Assembly (NCBI GenBank): GCA_943736015.1
Contig: OX031058.1
Location: forward strand, 19,059,001 to 19,123,000
Source: Tridacna crocea
Taxonomy: Eukaryota > Mollusca > Bivalvia > Cardiida > Cardiidae
Direction of reading: 5' to 3'
DNA: 64,000 nt
This document shows positions 20,200 through 32,558 of this stretch, in pieces; position 1 is the first letter of the stretch; every line of letters starts with the position of its first letter. A program made the translations under genes and the position numbers. The notes under the pieces are model-generated. The model saw nothing but the letters and a program-made list of their open reading frames with translations, was not told the origin of the DNA and made no database searches.

Positions 20200-21335
20200 A
20201 ATAAGGGGATATTTTATCCTGAAAAAAATACCTTTGAAATAGCCAAATTTTGGTTTTTACTATCAGTTTTGAAGGCTTCATCTTAGTTACTTGGTAAGAT
20301 AAGAGTTGAATTTTAAACAAACAAACCTACTAGACTATAAAAGTTCTGTACTATTTGATATTTATAACATTTACAGATAGAATTTGATCAAAAGTTTCTC
20401 AAAAGAGACTTTGCAAAGGATATGAAATTATTGTGGCAAAAGGAAACTAGCATGTAACCAGCTAGTTCCTCAAGATTCTCATTATGTTTTCCAAAAGCCT
20501 AAATAGTGTCCCTAAGTATCGGGACTGTCTTGTAAAGGGTTAAATTCCATGAGAATTATTTGATTAAAATGTATAAGAAAGAGTCATATACAAGCATACT
20601 GTTTAACAAAATTTTTCATCGATTTAAATGAGCTACGGTGTAGTCTACATAATTATGTGCAAATATGATTTTCCTTGTTTCATATATGACGAAAAAAATA
20701 GATAAATAGCCATTTTTCTCAATTAGATACAGTTTAATTACAATATCAAATTATATCTTTTATCAATCAACCCAATAAATGGTGCCCATAGACTCGTGCT
20801 GCAAAACTGTCGAGGCCGAGATTTTTTCTTAAAAAATTATGGTCTAGGGGAGAAAACTCGTACTGTCTAAGAGTAAGAGTAAAGCAAGAGTAGCCTCCCT
20901 TATAATGATCCGCCCTTCATCATTTCTCCTAGACGCTTGACGGATGAAAGTACAAAATACTAGGGAAAAAGGTGACGCGCATGTAACGTTTTTAATCTAT
21001 TTTTTGATGAAGATTTCAATTAATTTTAACAAAAGAGTGTCATTGATATTGATTTTAATACAAAACACTAGAATCTAAGTTTTAAATAAGATTATTTCCT
21101 GCTTTTTCTACTTGAAATTCGAATGGATTCACCGAGAAAGGTTTGAATCTTTGAAAATCGCTATTTGCAAAGGTATGAAGTTTGCGGACGGCAAAGTTTA
21201 AAATATAGTTTAAAATGACGCTTCACAGAATGTACGATCTGATTCCGATCCTACACAGTTTACTTGTTTCGTAAACCTTCAAAATAAATAAACTTAAATT
21301 CCAGCGGACGGCTATAAATACAATCTATTGCAACT

Positions 21336-21394
21336 TGATCAAGATCAGACTGCACGTTCTGTGCAGGTTCTGTGCAGTCTGATTTTGATCTATG
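21336..21394. repeat. Hairpin repeat with GATCAAGATCAGA arms
   Basis: GATCAAGATCAGACTGCAC ... gtgcagtctgattttgatc; nearly perfect inverted arms around a short spacer. Confidence 0.72.
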
Positions 21395-22289
21395 GGGTCC
21401 TCAAAAGTCTCTGCTTTCGCCTACGGCGCCGAAAGGGTTAAGCCTATTTGGATATCTAATTAAAATCTTTACAAGATAGATCTAGAGCGCTCTAGTTCCG
21501 GTAAACTGTTTGTTCAAATCGTCGACAGATGTTCGATGTCTAAGGCGCGTAAAAACGAAAACTTCAAAGTGCCATATATAATGACAGTTGCCTTTGTGGT
21601 CTGTGTGTAGATATTGATCAGACTGCACAGAACGTTCAATCTGATCTTTGGTCCACAGCGTCCACTTTCCTCAGACTTTCTGGACAATTTTATGCAATTT
21701 TAAAACGCACCTTAATTGTTCGGAAAGTTTTTTTAGACTGTTCAAGTTATCTCTTGTTTATTTGGCGCTCTATGGGTTTGTACCGGGAACGGTCTGATAT
21801 TCATTGGGATTTATTTTAACTAAACATCATCTTCCTACATAAGCCATTTTATGTTTTGAAGTTGAGCTGTAAAATGACCTTATATTTTTAGCGATATATG
21901 TCGGTATCGTTATTGAATGAAAACATAGTTTTGTTTTGTATAAGTTTGCATTAAGTTATCGTAGTGGTTATCATTAACTCATTAATTTCATTTACTGAAC
22001 ATCTATTACCTCAATGATATATGTTACCGTGACCAAATGTTGCATTTTTATTGTAGCGCGATCTTACATTGAATTCCAAATTCAAGTATTGGCGATTAAT
22101 TATAATTAACATGAAATAAACGGGAGACTACCTGCTGCCTGTTAAGAAAAATAATAAGTTTGACCAATTTTTCTTTTTTCTGTCCGGTGGCATGTCGTTT
22201 TTAGAACGGTTAAAATTAACAATTTGACCATATGAAATGAACTGATTGAAATTCGTTACACCTAGATGAAAAATTATCGTTTGTAAAAC

Positions 22290-23070
22290 GGATCGTCTCT
22301 ACAGACGTTACCGTGTTTATTCGTCCTCGGTTTTATGCTTACTCTTGGCTAGCATTTTTTTGTAAGGTGCACAGGCATGTAAGGACCAGAGACAGGAAGA
22401 GGAGGTTCCATGTCCCGCCTTCTGCACATACAAAGCACATACTGTAGCCGCAGTAATTTAGCACCTCCGGAAGTAGATACACCGATGTTTTGGGCGGAGT
22501 CTTTGTTTTGTAAGCATACCATTGGATGGTGTGCACGTACCCAGGACGTGAAGCAGTTAGAAATAAGCCCTTTCTTCTCCAAGAAGGGAGGTAACTGTAG
22601 CATTACTACTTACAAAATTTTGTACGAGTTGTTTCCCTTTGACCATCAGCCGTTCATCATTCTCCTGCAAGACTCTTATATTTTGAAAGAGTATCAGCCC
22701 GGAACAAAAAGCAAACCAAAGTGCAGATAAATGGACGAAAATAAGCGATAGTAGCAACAAATTAAACAAATTAAGGAGCAAAAGCAACGTAAATTGGTGT
22801 TACAAACAAACATTGATGCGAAAGGAACAAACCGTATATAGCAAATAAGCTTGGTAGAGACGATATGGCGCTATTTCCATGATTTCTTTACAATTCCACG
22901 GGTGCCAATGGTTGTAAGTCGCATGTTTCTTTTTTTTAAAGTAAACACTGGTATATCTTTGCATATGAACCATATCAATTAAAGACAATAAAACAGTAAA
23001 CATGAACGAGATTCATTTGTTCAGTATCCGGATTGTAGATATATTCGGATAAAAGTTTGAATTGTGAGAA
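22290..23070 (+). repeat. 780-bp dispersed repeat, copy 2
   Basis: Same unit as 15684-16460. Here ATCGTCTCTAC near the start faces GTAGAGACGAT at 22855-22865, hinting that the ancestral element had short inverted ends. A 106-codon + frame (22410-22730) is also open in copy 3, but copy 1 reads differently and no family is recognised. Confidence 0.72.
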
Positions 23071-23189
23071 ATATTTGAAATATATTCAATACAACAATTT
23101 AAGTGATTTGAAAAGAAAATAACATAATTGAGACATCTAAGTATAAATACAGTTGTAAAAACTTGTTTCTATGGAATGGCAGTCATTTG

Positions 23190-23300
23190 AACACCCAGTA
23201 ATTTCGACACCAAGTCATTTCGACACATTTTGGTCATTTCGATCCCCGGTGTAAAAATGATTGCAAACTTTGGTCATATCGACACCTCATTTTTTAGAGC
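23190..23300 (+). repeat. Short array of atttcgacacc-type units (copy A)
   Basis: At least five approximate repeats of (t)catttcgacacc / tcatatcgacacc. They are present in copy B at about 33449-33550. Confidence 0.6.
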
Positions 23301-23828
23301 ACTTTTTAAACTCGACTTTTCATTATCAAGTTACTTTAATTTCTTTTAAAGATGTCATATCATTATAATTTTGTGTTGGTGTGTGACCAAACATGTTTTT
23401 AACTTTTTCAAGGGTAATTACTCCGAGTATCAGTATGGGTATATCTGTACAACTTTCTATATTCTACTCAGACTTTTATAAGGAGATTAATATGCCGTAT
23501 AATATTTATCACACCTTCACTTGTCTTTAACTGTGTTTGACTTCACATTTTTATTGATTGGAATAAATCATAATTAATGAAAATCCTACAAAATATAACA
23601 AATGCCAAGACTAGACCACTTAAAAAAAAGGTGAAGAAAACATATAGCCTTCACATATTCAAGATAAAAATGTATCTAGACTAAATACAGTACGTCTATT
23701 TTACCAAATCTGTAATTTACAGAAACCCTGAAAAAGAAGCCTTTTGAAAACATTTTGGGAAAAGGAGAAAATGCTGGTAACTACAAACTACTTCTATATA
23801 AATTACCAAAAAATGAGAAATTTTTGAA

Positions 23829-23850
23829 ACCCCCCCACACACACACACAC
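23829..23850 (+). repeat. C-tract plus (CA)n microsatellite
   Basis: Eight C followed by CACACA repeats. Copy B has only a C-tract at about 34078-34088. Confidence 0.9.
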
Positions 23851-24494
23851 AAAACGAATGTTTTCTGGGGTATACTGGAATCATCCTGTTTGTTTATGTC
23901 TCTGTCTGTGTGTCTGTCCGTCTTGTGTACAAAATCCAGTAATTTTGTGTCCCAAACTCCTACAGTTTTTCTTCAACTGTATAGAAACTTTGCTCTTAAT
24001 TAATATTAATCATTATATGGAAGATTTGCAACATGCCTTTTTCAAGTGTCAACTTTTCCTGGTTGAAGAATTATCTCCCCTTTAACTTGACACTCTTTTC
24101 TGTCAAAGGGCTGGTAGGGGTATTAAGTCACATTAAGTGACGTACGGCTCTAGTTTGACTTGCTAAAATAAAAAGAAATTGCAGACAAGAAATGAAATGT
24201 AGTTCAAGCATGAGATTTGTCTTTGACAGAGTCGAAAACATATTTGGAATGTAGTTCAAAAACAGGTTTAGTGTTTGATAGAAAAAAAAAACATTTGTCG
24301 GAAAAGGAGAAAATGCTAGTTCCCAATATTTTCTCATTTCCACATTATTTTCAAAATATGTTTTCCTAGAGGTAAACAAGGGTTAATGAATTTTTTTCTT
24401 TCCATCTTTGTAGTGTAAATATGGAAGTGAGGTGCAAAACACAGAAACTAGTTTACCTCGTTGGAGAAGAGAGAAATCACCAAGCATGAGACAA

Positions 24495-24865
24495 AAAAAC
24501 TTTAATATTTTTCGGGAAGAAGTTGTGAAGTATTTAACAAAAAAATGGGGCAAGAGTCTTCCACCATCCACACTCAGTGGTTTTTTTTGAAAAACAAAGA
24601 GAAATGGACCAGTGGTTCGGAAGATTACAGGGTTCAGACTAGCACACCAAAACACATGAGCCTGGATGAGACCCTTTATCGTTGGTACTCGGACTGAAGT
24701 TCAAGAAATATTGTTGTAAGTGGTAATATGCTTATGTCAAGATGGCGAAGAAACTCGGCTGTGAGCTGGGGATTCAGGATTTATCTTATTCCAATGAATG
24801 GCTGGCCAAATTTAAGAAACGCCATAGCATTGCAGCATGCAAACCTAAATGTAAGAATGTTTCAA
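24495..24865 (+). pseudogene. CENP-B/Tigger-type HTH fragment, copy A
   Basis: The segment encodes pieces like the CENP-B/pogo N-terminal DNA-binding region: TKKWGKSLPPSTLS, KNKEKWTSG, LDETLYRWYSD, SSRNIVVSGNML, then WLAKFKKRHSIAACK, matching HTH_Tnp_Tc5-type WL-xx-FKKRH-I. The frame is broken: TGA after the poly-T, TGA after RWYSD, and a shift after GNML. A GTAAGA follows at 24851. No catalytic domain is nearby. It could be a transposon remnant or a decayed host exon derived from one. Confidence 0.7.
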
Positions 24866-24899
24866 GTCCAACCCAAGTTTTTACTGGTTTTAACCCATT

Positions 24900-25115
24900 A
24901 CCACACAATCCACACTTTTGACAACCCTGAGAAAGAAGCCTTTGGAACATATTGTGGAAACAAGAAGCCTTTGGAACATATTGTGGAAACAGGAGGAAAT
25001 GCTGGTAACCAGCATTTTCTCCTTTTCCCACAATGTTTTCTAACCTTCACAAAACAAATTACAAATTTTTAGTCACTTTTATCTTGTCGCCTGCAAATGC
25101 TTTCGATATTGACAA
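24900..25115 (+). repeat. Palindromic MITE with internal duplication
   Basis: TTAACCCATTACCACACAAT start. The segment aagcctttggaacatattgtggaaac is present twice in a row, so the left hairpin arm is duplicated. The copy B version differs. Confidence 0.72.
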
Positions 25116-25373
25116 GAAGAGAAGGCTGTTGAGAAAAGAGAAGGCTTTTGAAAATACTGAGTGTTTTGGAAAACATGTTGGGAAAAAAAATGCTGGTAAT
25201 CAGCATTTTCTACTTTTCCCACAATGTTGTCAACCTTACAGAAGACAGAAATTATTGTTTGAGCAGTAGTCAATTTGTCTTATATAATCGCTTTGAATTT
25301 GGTCTAGTCCATATAATTATTGTTTGATGAAAGGGTAAAGGAGAGACACGCTGAGACTACAAAATTTTCCAGG

Positions 25374-25603
25374 TTAACCCTTTACACACAATGCCGACTT
25401 TCGATGCTCCTGGAAAAGAAGCCTTTGGAAAACTTTGTTGCCAAAGGAGAAAATGCTGGTAACCTCATATTTTCTCCTTTTTCCACGATGTTTTCTACCC
25501 AATTAAAGTAAATTTGCACTGCTGTAGCCACATTGAAATTGTCATCTGCAAATGCTTTCAAGTTGGACAAAGGCTAAAATTTTGTCATCTGGTAAAGGGT
25601 TAA
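25374..25603 (+). repeat. Palindromic TTAA MITE, complete
   Basis: TTAACCCTTTACACACAATG / TCTGGTAAAGGGTTAA. The core is partly unpaired (gttgccaaaggag versus ctcctttttccac). Confidence 0.83.
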
Positions 25604-25795
25604 AATGTTTTGCACACTGTAAATTACATGTAGCTAAAATTATGAGATTCATGATTTAAAAGAAAACACTGATGGAAAAGGAGAAAATGCTGGTATCTTA
25701 GGTTTTTCTCCTCTTCATCCTTCAATGTTTTCAACCTGTTTTGAAATCAAATCTCAAAACATGGAGCTAAATTCAGACTGTCCTCTTCAACTGCT

Positions 25796-26024
25796 TTAAC
25801 CCTATACCAAGCAATCCTAACTCTTAACAACCCTGAGGAATTTGGACTCTGAAAACATTGTGGGGAAAGGAGAAAATGTTGGTAACCAGCATTTTCTCTT
25901 TTTCCCACAGTGTTTCCTACCCTGATGGAAACAAACTTCATTCTTTGAGTTTCATTTATTTTGTTGTCTGCAAATGCTTTCAGTTTGGACAAGTCTAGAA
26001 TTTTGTTGTTTGGTAAAGAATTAA
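25796..26024 (+). repeat. Palindromic TTAA MITE, first of a joined pair
   Basis: TTAACCCTATACCAAGCAAT / TTGGTAAAGAATTAA. Its right TTAA (26021-26024) is also the left TTAA of the next copy. Confidence 0.88.
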
Positions 26025-26249
26025 CCCATTACCACACAATCCCTACTTTTGACGCCCCTGAGAAAGAAGCCTTTAGAAAACATTGTGGGAAAAGGAGAAA
26101 ATGCTGGTAACCAGCATTTTCTCCTTTTCCCACAATGTTTTCTACCTTTCACGAAACAAATTTCAAATTTTTAGTCTCTTTTATTTTGTCGTCTGCAAAT
26201 GCTTTCGATTTGGACAAGCCTAAAATATTGTTGTTTGGTAATGAGTTAA
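26021..26249 (+). repeat. Palindromic TTAA MITE, second of a joined pair
   Basis: TTAACCCATTACCACACAAT / TTTGGTAATGAGTTAA with near-perfect hairpin arms, sharing one TTAA with the copy to its left. Confidence 0.9.
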
Positions 26250-26693
26250 ATCATGGTTGACTGATATGGATTAAGATTTATTGTAAATTAAGAATTTGTG
26301 GCTAAAGTAATATTTGAATAGGGAAAAGGCTTATAATGACGAATTGCATGGTGCACAGAGTACGAAAGTTTTCTTTGAAAGGATAGAAAACATTGTGGGA
26401 AAATGAGAGAATGGTGCCTTTTAGACCAGTTTAAATTGAAATCATTTGCAGACAACAAATTAAATGTCAATCAAATGTTGAGATATGTCTTGGAATGGAT
26501 AGAAAACATTGTGAGAAAAGCAGAAAATGCTAATTACCAGTGTTTCTCTCCTATACCTCATTGTTTTCAAAAGCCTTCATCATCTGGATTGATAAAAAAT
26601 GATTATATGGAAAAGGTTAAATACCTTCTGGTACAATTGATTGTTTTGATTGTATGGTGTTTAGAGCCACTTTAGTATTATTTCAATAACATT

Positions 26694-26950
26694 GAATTGG
26701 CCAGTTCACCTATTCATGTTTTCCTGGAGTCTCTTTTACCAGTATTCCACACAGTTTTCTTTTCCAAACCCATGGCTGCTTTCCCACATAACCATTGCCA
26801 AGGCACTAGCCGGTGTTGGGAGAGTAATGATTCCTGTGGCAATGACTATCAGTTATCCCCTAAAAGAAATTGGTCGAGCCAGGGATGGAACCCACAACCT
26901 CTTATTCTCATATCCTGCATGCTACCGAATGAGTTACCAGGGCTTGGCCT
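26694..26950 (-). repeat. tRNA-derived SINE, full length, at left edge of duplication copy B
   Basis: Read on the minus strand: head with TAACTCATTCGGTAGCATG and GGTTCCATCCC, then gttatgtgggaaagcagcc, ending ggaaaacatgaataggtg. The duplication match begins inside it at 26851. Confidence 0.72.
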
Positions 26951-27089
26951 CCCTTAGGTATAAAGCTTTTGAAAAGATTATGGCAAAAGAGGAAAATGTA
27001 TATGACCTACATGCTGTTTTTCCCAAGTATTTTTTAACAACTCAAAACAGTAACCATCCCTTGACCCACATTTGTCAGTTGCAGATGCT

Positions 27090-27532
27090 ATAGAGGATAT
27101 TTGTTTTTTTCGGTGAAAGATCGAAATTTATTTCATCGAGTGGACACCATCGGTAATACTTTCACAAGTGGTGCAGCCATGAGTGAAAATATTACTAAAG
27201 GTGTTCACGAGATGAAATAAATTTCGATCTTTCACCGAAAAAAAAACAAATATTCTATTTATTTTATGCTTTTAACCCTTTCTGGGAGAAGCTTTATCAA
27301 ATTTCAGTACAGTTCTTTTCCCTTATTTGCCGTGGCGTACCCCTCCAGCATAGCAATGTTACGTCAAGCGCAAGAAATGTAAGGTATATGATGTCGTATT
27401 TCCCATCTGGTTGTCAGGCACGCGCAATTTACCTAGGCAACAAGAACATGAAAATACCGTGGTGGTACCAGTGTAAGATCGAAAATATTTTCACTGCTAT
27501 TTCTCGATATCCTACCGGAAAGCATGAAATAA
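27090..27532. mobile_element. 443-bp insertion in copy B, including a palindromic element
   Basis: Copy A reads straight across (gatgct|ttcagtatattttg). The insert contains long inverted arms, 27097-27150 and 27203-27253: TTCGGTGAAAGATCGAAATT and its inverse, with a loop of about 50 bp. The rest (27253-27532) has no recognised origin. Confidence 0.7.
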
Positions 27533-27632
27533 TTCAGTATATTTTGTTTGTTAAAGTATTTGCTTCAGATTAAGGAAATAGTGAGAATGTAAACACTGAT
27601 TCAAATTTTTAAATCTTTACCAAACTACATAA

Positions 27633-28873
27633 TTATGCCCGCCTTCGAAGAAGTGGGAGTATATTGCTTTGCACTTGTCAGTCGGTCCGTAGACCACATT
27701 TTTGTCCGGAGCATAACTCAAAAAGTATCTCTGGTGTCATCTTGAAACTACATAGGTGGATAATTTTCATTAAGGAGAAGTGCAGTGCACAAGAACCATA
27801 ACTCTGCCCATCATATTTTTGGAGTAATTGCCCTTTGTTGATTTTCATACTTAATTTTGTCCAGAGCATAACTCTAAAAGTATTTTAGGTATCATCTTGA
27901 AACCTCATAGGTGGATAGATCTCATTAAGGAGAAGTGCAGTGCACAAGTACCATAACTCTGCCCATCATATTTTTGGAGTTATTGCCCTTTGTTGATTTT
28001 CATACTAAATTTTTGTCCGGAGCATAACTCTAAAAGTATTTCAGGTATCATCTTGAAACGTCATAGGTGGATAGATCTCATTAAGGAGAAGTGCAGTGCA
28101 CCAGTACCATAACTCTGCCCATCACTTTTTTGGAGTTTTTTGCCCTTTGTTGATTTTCGTACTCAAGTTTTGTCCGGAGCATAACTTAAAAAGTATTTCA
28201 GGTATCACCTTGAAACCTCATAGACGGATTAATCTCCTTAAGGAGAAGTGCAATGCTTAAGAACCATAACTATGCCCATCATATTTTTGGAGTTATTGCC
28301 CTTTGTTGATTTTCATACTTAATTTTTGTCCAGAATATAACTCAAAAAGTATTTCAGGTATCATCTTGAAACTACATAGGTGGATGGATCTCATTAAGAA
28401 GAAGTGCTGTGCACAAGCACCATAACTCTGCCCATCATATTTTTGGAGTTATTGCCCTTTGTTGATTTTCATACTTAATTTTTGACCGGAGCATAACTCA
28501 AAAAGTATTTCAGGTATCATCTTGAAACTACATAGGTGGATAGATCTCATTAAGGAGAGAAATGCATTGCACAAGAACCATAACTCTGCCCATTTTATTT
28601 TTGCAGTTATCGCCCTTTGTTGACTTTCATACTTAATTTTTGTCCGGAGCATAACTGAAAAAGTATGTGAGGTAAAATCACAAAACTTTAAAAGTTGATA
28701 GTTCACATAAATGGGAAGTGCAGTGCCTAAGAATTGTTAATTTATCATTAATAATTTTTGAGTAATTACCCTTTGTTTGTTTTTACACTTTGAACTTAAC
28801 AGTTTATAATCACATGTTATATTTAGAATTGGATGCCATTAGGGGGCCATACATGTTTTACAAATATCTCTTG
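27633..28873 (+). mobile_element. Tandem-repeat element TTATGCCCGCC...CTCTTG, seven ~156-bp units
   Basis: The insert lies between cataa and ttttagac of the copy A site, with no target duplication. It holds seven direct repeats of about 156 bp, each starting near tttttgtccggagcataactc (27702, 27856, 28012, 28168, 28324, 28481, 28638). The 3' end CTCTTG is the same as in the TAGCTCCACTGG elements. It looks like a non-autonomous rolling-circle-type element. No protein is encoded. Confidence 0.75.
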
Positions 28874-29079
28874 TTTTAGACTTGTCCAAATTGAAAGCTT
28901 TTGAAGACAACAAAATAACGTAAATCAAAAATTGAAATTTGTTTTCAGCAGGGTTGCAAACATTGTGGGAAAAGGAGAAAATACTGGTTATCAGCATTTT
29001 CTCCTTTTCCCATAATGTTTTCAAACTGCTGCTTTCACAGGGTTGTTAAAAGTTGGGATTGTGTGGTAAAGGTTTAAAC
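28874..29079 (-). repeat. Right part of the MITE split by the 27633 element (copy B)
   Basis: It continues ttttagacttgtccaaattg...gtggtaaaggtttaa and pairs with 27611-27632, as the unbroken copy at 18609-18841 shows. Confidence 0.82.
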
Positions 29080-29123
29080 AGGAATATGAATTTAGTGACT
29101 TCACTTTGTTTTAATGATAATTC

Positions 29124-29349
29124 TTAACCCTCTACCATACAATCCCTGGTTTTTACGACCCTGAGATAGAAGCCTTTTGAAAACATTGTGGGAAAAGGAG
29201 AAAATGCTGATAACCAGCATTTTCTCCTTTTCCCACGATGTTTTCTACCCTGCTGGAAACAAATATCAAATTTCTAGTTACAGTTATATTGTTGTCTGCA
29301 ATTGCTTTCAATTTGGACCGGTCTAAAATTTTGTTGTTGGTAAAGAGTT
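29124..29349 (+). repeat. Palindromic MITE (copy B of 18888)
   Basis: TTAACCCTCTACCATACAAT; core identical to copy A apart from scattered changes. Confidence 0.8.
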
Positions 29350-29626
29350 CAATAATTACACACAGAGAACTGAATATTTTTGTAAAATACATGTATATAT
29401 ACATGTATTTACAGAACTGAATTGTTAAATAAATAAGGTTTGTTTTATGAATTTCTATCTTTTTATCATGTCATTCTTTTTACCCCATTCCACACAATCC
29501 TGAGTTTTAACAACCCCAAGTAGAGTAGTCTTTTGAAAACACTGTAGGCTTTCTAAAACATTGTAGGAAAAGAAAAAAAATGTTGGTAACTAGACAGGAT
29601 GCCTTTGAAGAAAAAGAAGGCTTTTT

Positions 29627-29862
29627 AACCCTTTACAACTCAATGACGACTTTAAACACCCTTGAGGAAGAAGCCTTTATAAAACACTGCAGGAAAAGGA
29701 GAAAATGCTGGGAACCAGCATTTTTCTGTTTTTCCCGCAGTCTTTTCTAGCCTATAAGGATCAAATTTCATTATTTGAGTCACATTTAAATTCTTGTCTG
29801 CAAATACTTTCAAGTTGGACGAAGTCAAAACTTAGTTGTCTCATAAAACACAGAGTTAATAC
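29627..29862 (+). repeat. Palindromic MITE, diverged (copy B of 19397)
   Basis: TTAACCCTTTACAACTC left end. The arms read CACTGCAGGAAAAGG and TTTTTCCCGCAGTC, so they changed after the duplication. Confidence 0.7.
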
Positions 29863-30049
29863 ATTGAAGGTTTTTAGAAACATTGTGGGAAAAGAAGAAA
29901 ATGCTGGTGACCAGAAGAGAAGTCTGTCAGATAAAGAGATGGCTTTTGAAAACATTGTTGGAAAAGAAGAAAACGCTTGTGACCAGAAAAGGAGAATTCT
30001 TCTGAGAAATCAACAGCTTTTGAAAACAATGTGGGAAAAGATGAAAATG

Positions 30050-30335
30050 CTCTGTAGCTCAGCTGGTAACAACATTTGAGGGAGCATGTTGCTGGCACAA
30101 ATCTCCAGCTTGCCAATTTCTCTCAGAGAATTTATGATGGTCATTGCAACAGGATACATTCCTATCTTGCTTCTGAATAACCTGTGAATGATGCCCTAGA
30201 TGGTTATGTGGGAAAGCAGCCAATGGCTTGGGAAGAACATAGTGAGAAATGCTGGAAAAGAAATGCTAGGAAAGCATGGATAGGTGAAGTGGCTGCAGCT
30301 GTGATATCATTAAAAGTATTTTATTATATCAACTC
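30050..30335 (+). repeat. tRNA-derived SINE (copy B)
   Basis: Head CTGTAGCTCAGCTGGTAAC followed by GCTGGCACAAATCTCC and the same core as 19822-20105. Confidence 0.75.
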
Positions 30336-31608
30336 TTAGGCTGCTCAGTGCAACTCAAGGACCTTTTTCAGACAGTGTTGATCAAGATCAGATTGCACAG
30401 AACATATAGTCTGATCTTTCATCTACACTGTCCAATAAGGGGATATTTTATCCTGAAAAAAAATACCTTTGAAATAGCCAAATTTTGGTTTTTACTATCA
30501 GTTTAGAAGGTTTCATCTCAGTTACTTAGTAGGATAAGAGTTGAATCTTAAACGAACAAATCTACCAGACTATAAAGGTTCTGTACTATTTAGTATTAAT
30601 AACATTTACAGATAGAATTTGATCAAAAGTTTCTCAAAAGAGACTTTGCAAAGGATATGAAATTATTGTGGAAAAAGGAAAATAGCATGTAACCAGCAAT
30701 TTTCCTCAAGATTCTCATTATGTTTTTCAAAAGCCTAAACAGTGTCCCTAAGTATCGGGACTGTCTTGTAAACTTTACTAAAGGGTCAAATTTCATGAGA
30801 ATTATTTGATTAAAATGTATAAAAAAAGAGTCATATACAAGCATACTGTTTGACAAAATTTTTCATCAATAAGCTACTGTGTAGTCTACATAATTATGTG
30901 CAAATATGATTTTCCTTGTTTCATATATGACGAAAAAAATAGATAAATGGCTCTTTTTTCTCAATTAGATACAGTTTAATTACAATATCAAATTATATTT
31001 TTTATCAATCAACCCAATAAATGATGCCCATAGACTCGTGCTGCAAAACTATCGCAGCGGGAATTTTTTTTATTTAATTATGGTCTAGGGGAGAAAACTC
31101 GTACTGTCTAAGAGTAAGAGTAAAGCAAGAGTAGACTCCCTTATAATGATCCGCCCTTCATCATTTCTCCTAGACGCTTGACGGATCAAAGTACTAAACA
31201 CTAGGGAAAAAGGTGACGCGCATGTAACGTTTTTAATCTGTTTTTGATGAAGATTTCAATTAATTTTAACTAAAGAGTGTCATTGATATTGATTTTAACA
31301 CAAAACACTAGAATCTAAGTTTTAAATAAGATTATTTCCTGCTTTTTCTACTTGAAATTCGAATGGAATCACCGAGAAAGGTTTGAATCTTTGAAAATCG
31401 CCATTTGCAAAGGTATGAAGTTTGCGGACGGCGTAGAATAAAATGACGCTTCACAGAATGTACGATCTGATTCCGATCCTACACAGTTTACTTGTTTCGT
31501 AAACCTTTCAGTGCAAAATTAATAAATAAACTTAAATTCCAGCGGACGGCTATAAATACAATCTATTGAAACTTACAAAGATTTTGATTGTGTAGGCTTG
31601 ACTGCATC

Positions 31609-31677
31609 AGTGGACGGCATAGATCAAGATCAGACTGCACATTCTGTGTATTCTGATCTTGATCAATGCCGTCCGCA
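31609..31677. repeat. Extended hairpin repeat (GGACGGCAT-GATCAAGATCAG arms)
   Basis: GGACGGCATAGATCAAGATC faces gatcttgatcaatgccgtcc. In copy A the sequence here has rearranged arms, so the hairpin differs between duplicates. Confidence 0.72.
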
Positions 31678-32558
31678 AGAGTCTCTGCTTTCGCTTAAGG
31701 CGCCGAAAGGGTTAAGCCTATTTGGATATCTAATTAAAATCTAAAAGTTACAAGATAGATCTAGAGCGCTCTAGTTCCGGTAAACTGTTTATTCAAATCG
31801 TCGACAGAGGTTCGATGTCTAAGGCGCGTAAAAACGAAAACTTTAAAGTGCCATATATAATGAAAGTTGCCTTTGTGGTCTGTGTGTAGATATTGATCAG
31901 ACTGCACAGAACGTTCAATCTGATCTTTGATCTACAGCGTCCACTTTCCTCAGACTTTCTGGACAATTTTATGCAATTTTAAAACGTACCTTAATTGTTC
32001 GGAAAGTTTTTTTTAGACTGTTCAAGTTATCTCTTGTTTATTTGGCGCTCTACGGGTTTGTACCGGGAACGGTTTGATATTCATTGGGATTTATTTTAAC
32101 TAAACATCATCTTCCTACATAAGCCAGTTTATGTTTTGAAGTTGAGCTATAAAATCACCTTCTATATAATTTAGCGATATATGTCGGTATCGTTATTGAA
32201 TGAAAACATCTTTTTGTTTGTATAAGTTTGCATTAAGTTATCGTAGCCGTTATCATTAACTCATTAATTTCATTAACTGAACATCTATTACCTCAATGAT
32301 ATATGTTACCAAATGTTGCATTTTTATTGTAGCGCGATCTTACATTGAATGCCAAATTCAAATATTGGCGGTTATAATTAACATGAAATAAACGGGAGAC
32401 TACCTGCTGCCTGTTAAGAAAAATAATAAGTTTGACAATTTTTTCTTTTTTCTGTCCGGTGGCATGTCGTTTTTAGAACGGTTAAAATTAACAATTTGAC
32501 CATATGAACTGATTGAAATTCGTTACACCTAAATGAAAAATTATCGTTTGTCAAACGG

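Larger units (their letters stand above)
18294..25070. repeat. Segmental duplication, copy A
   Basis: It is collinear with 26851-35200 at high identity (visibly only a few percent mismatch) from agttatcccctaaaagaaat to the Tigger fragment and following MITE. Copy A lacks the inserts at 27090-27532 and 27633-28873. Its left border falls inside a SINE that is longer in copy B. Confidence 0.88.

Noticed and set aside
27702..28700. Regular repeats that could suggest a CRISPR array
   Set aside because: The units are ~156 bp direct tandem repeats without distinct spacers, in a eukaryotic genome.
28449..28706. 85-codon minus-strand frame repeating SFKMIPEILFELCSGQK
   Set aside because: It is a translation of the ~156-bp tandem units and stops differently in each unit.
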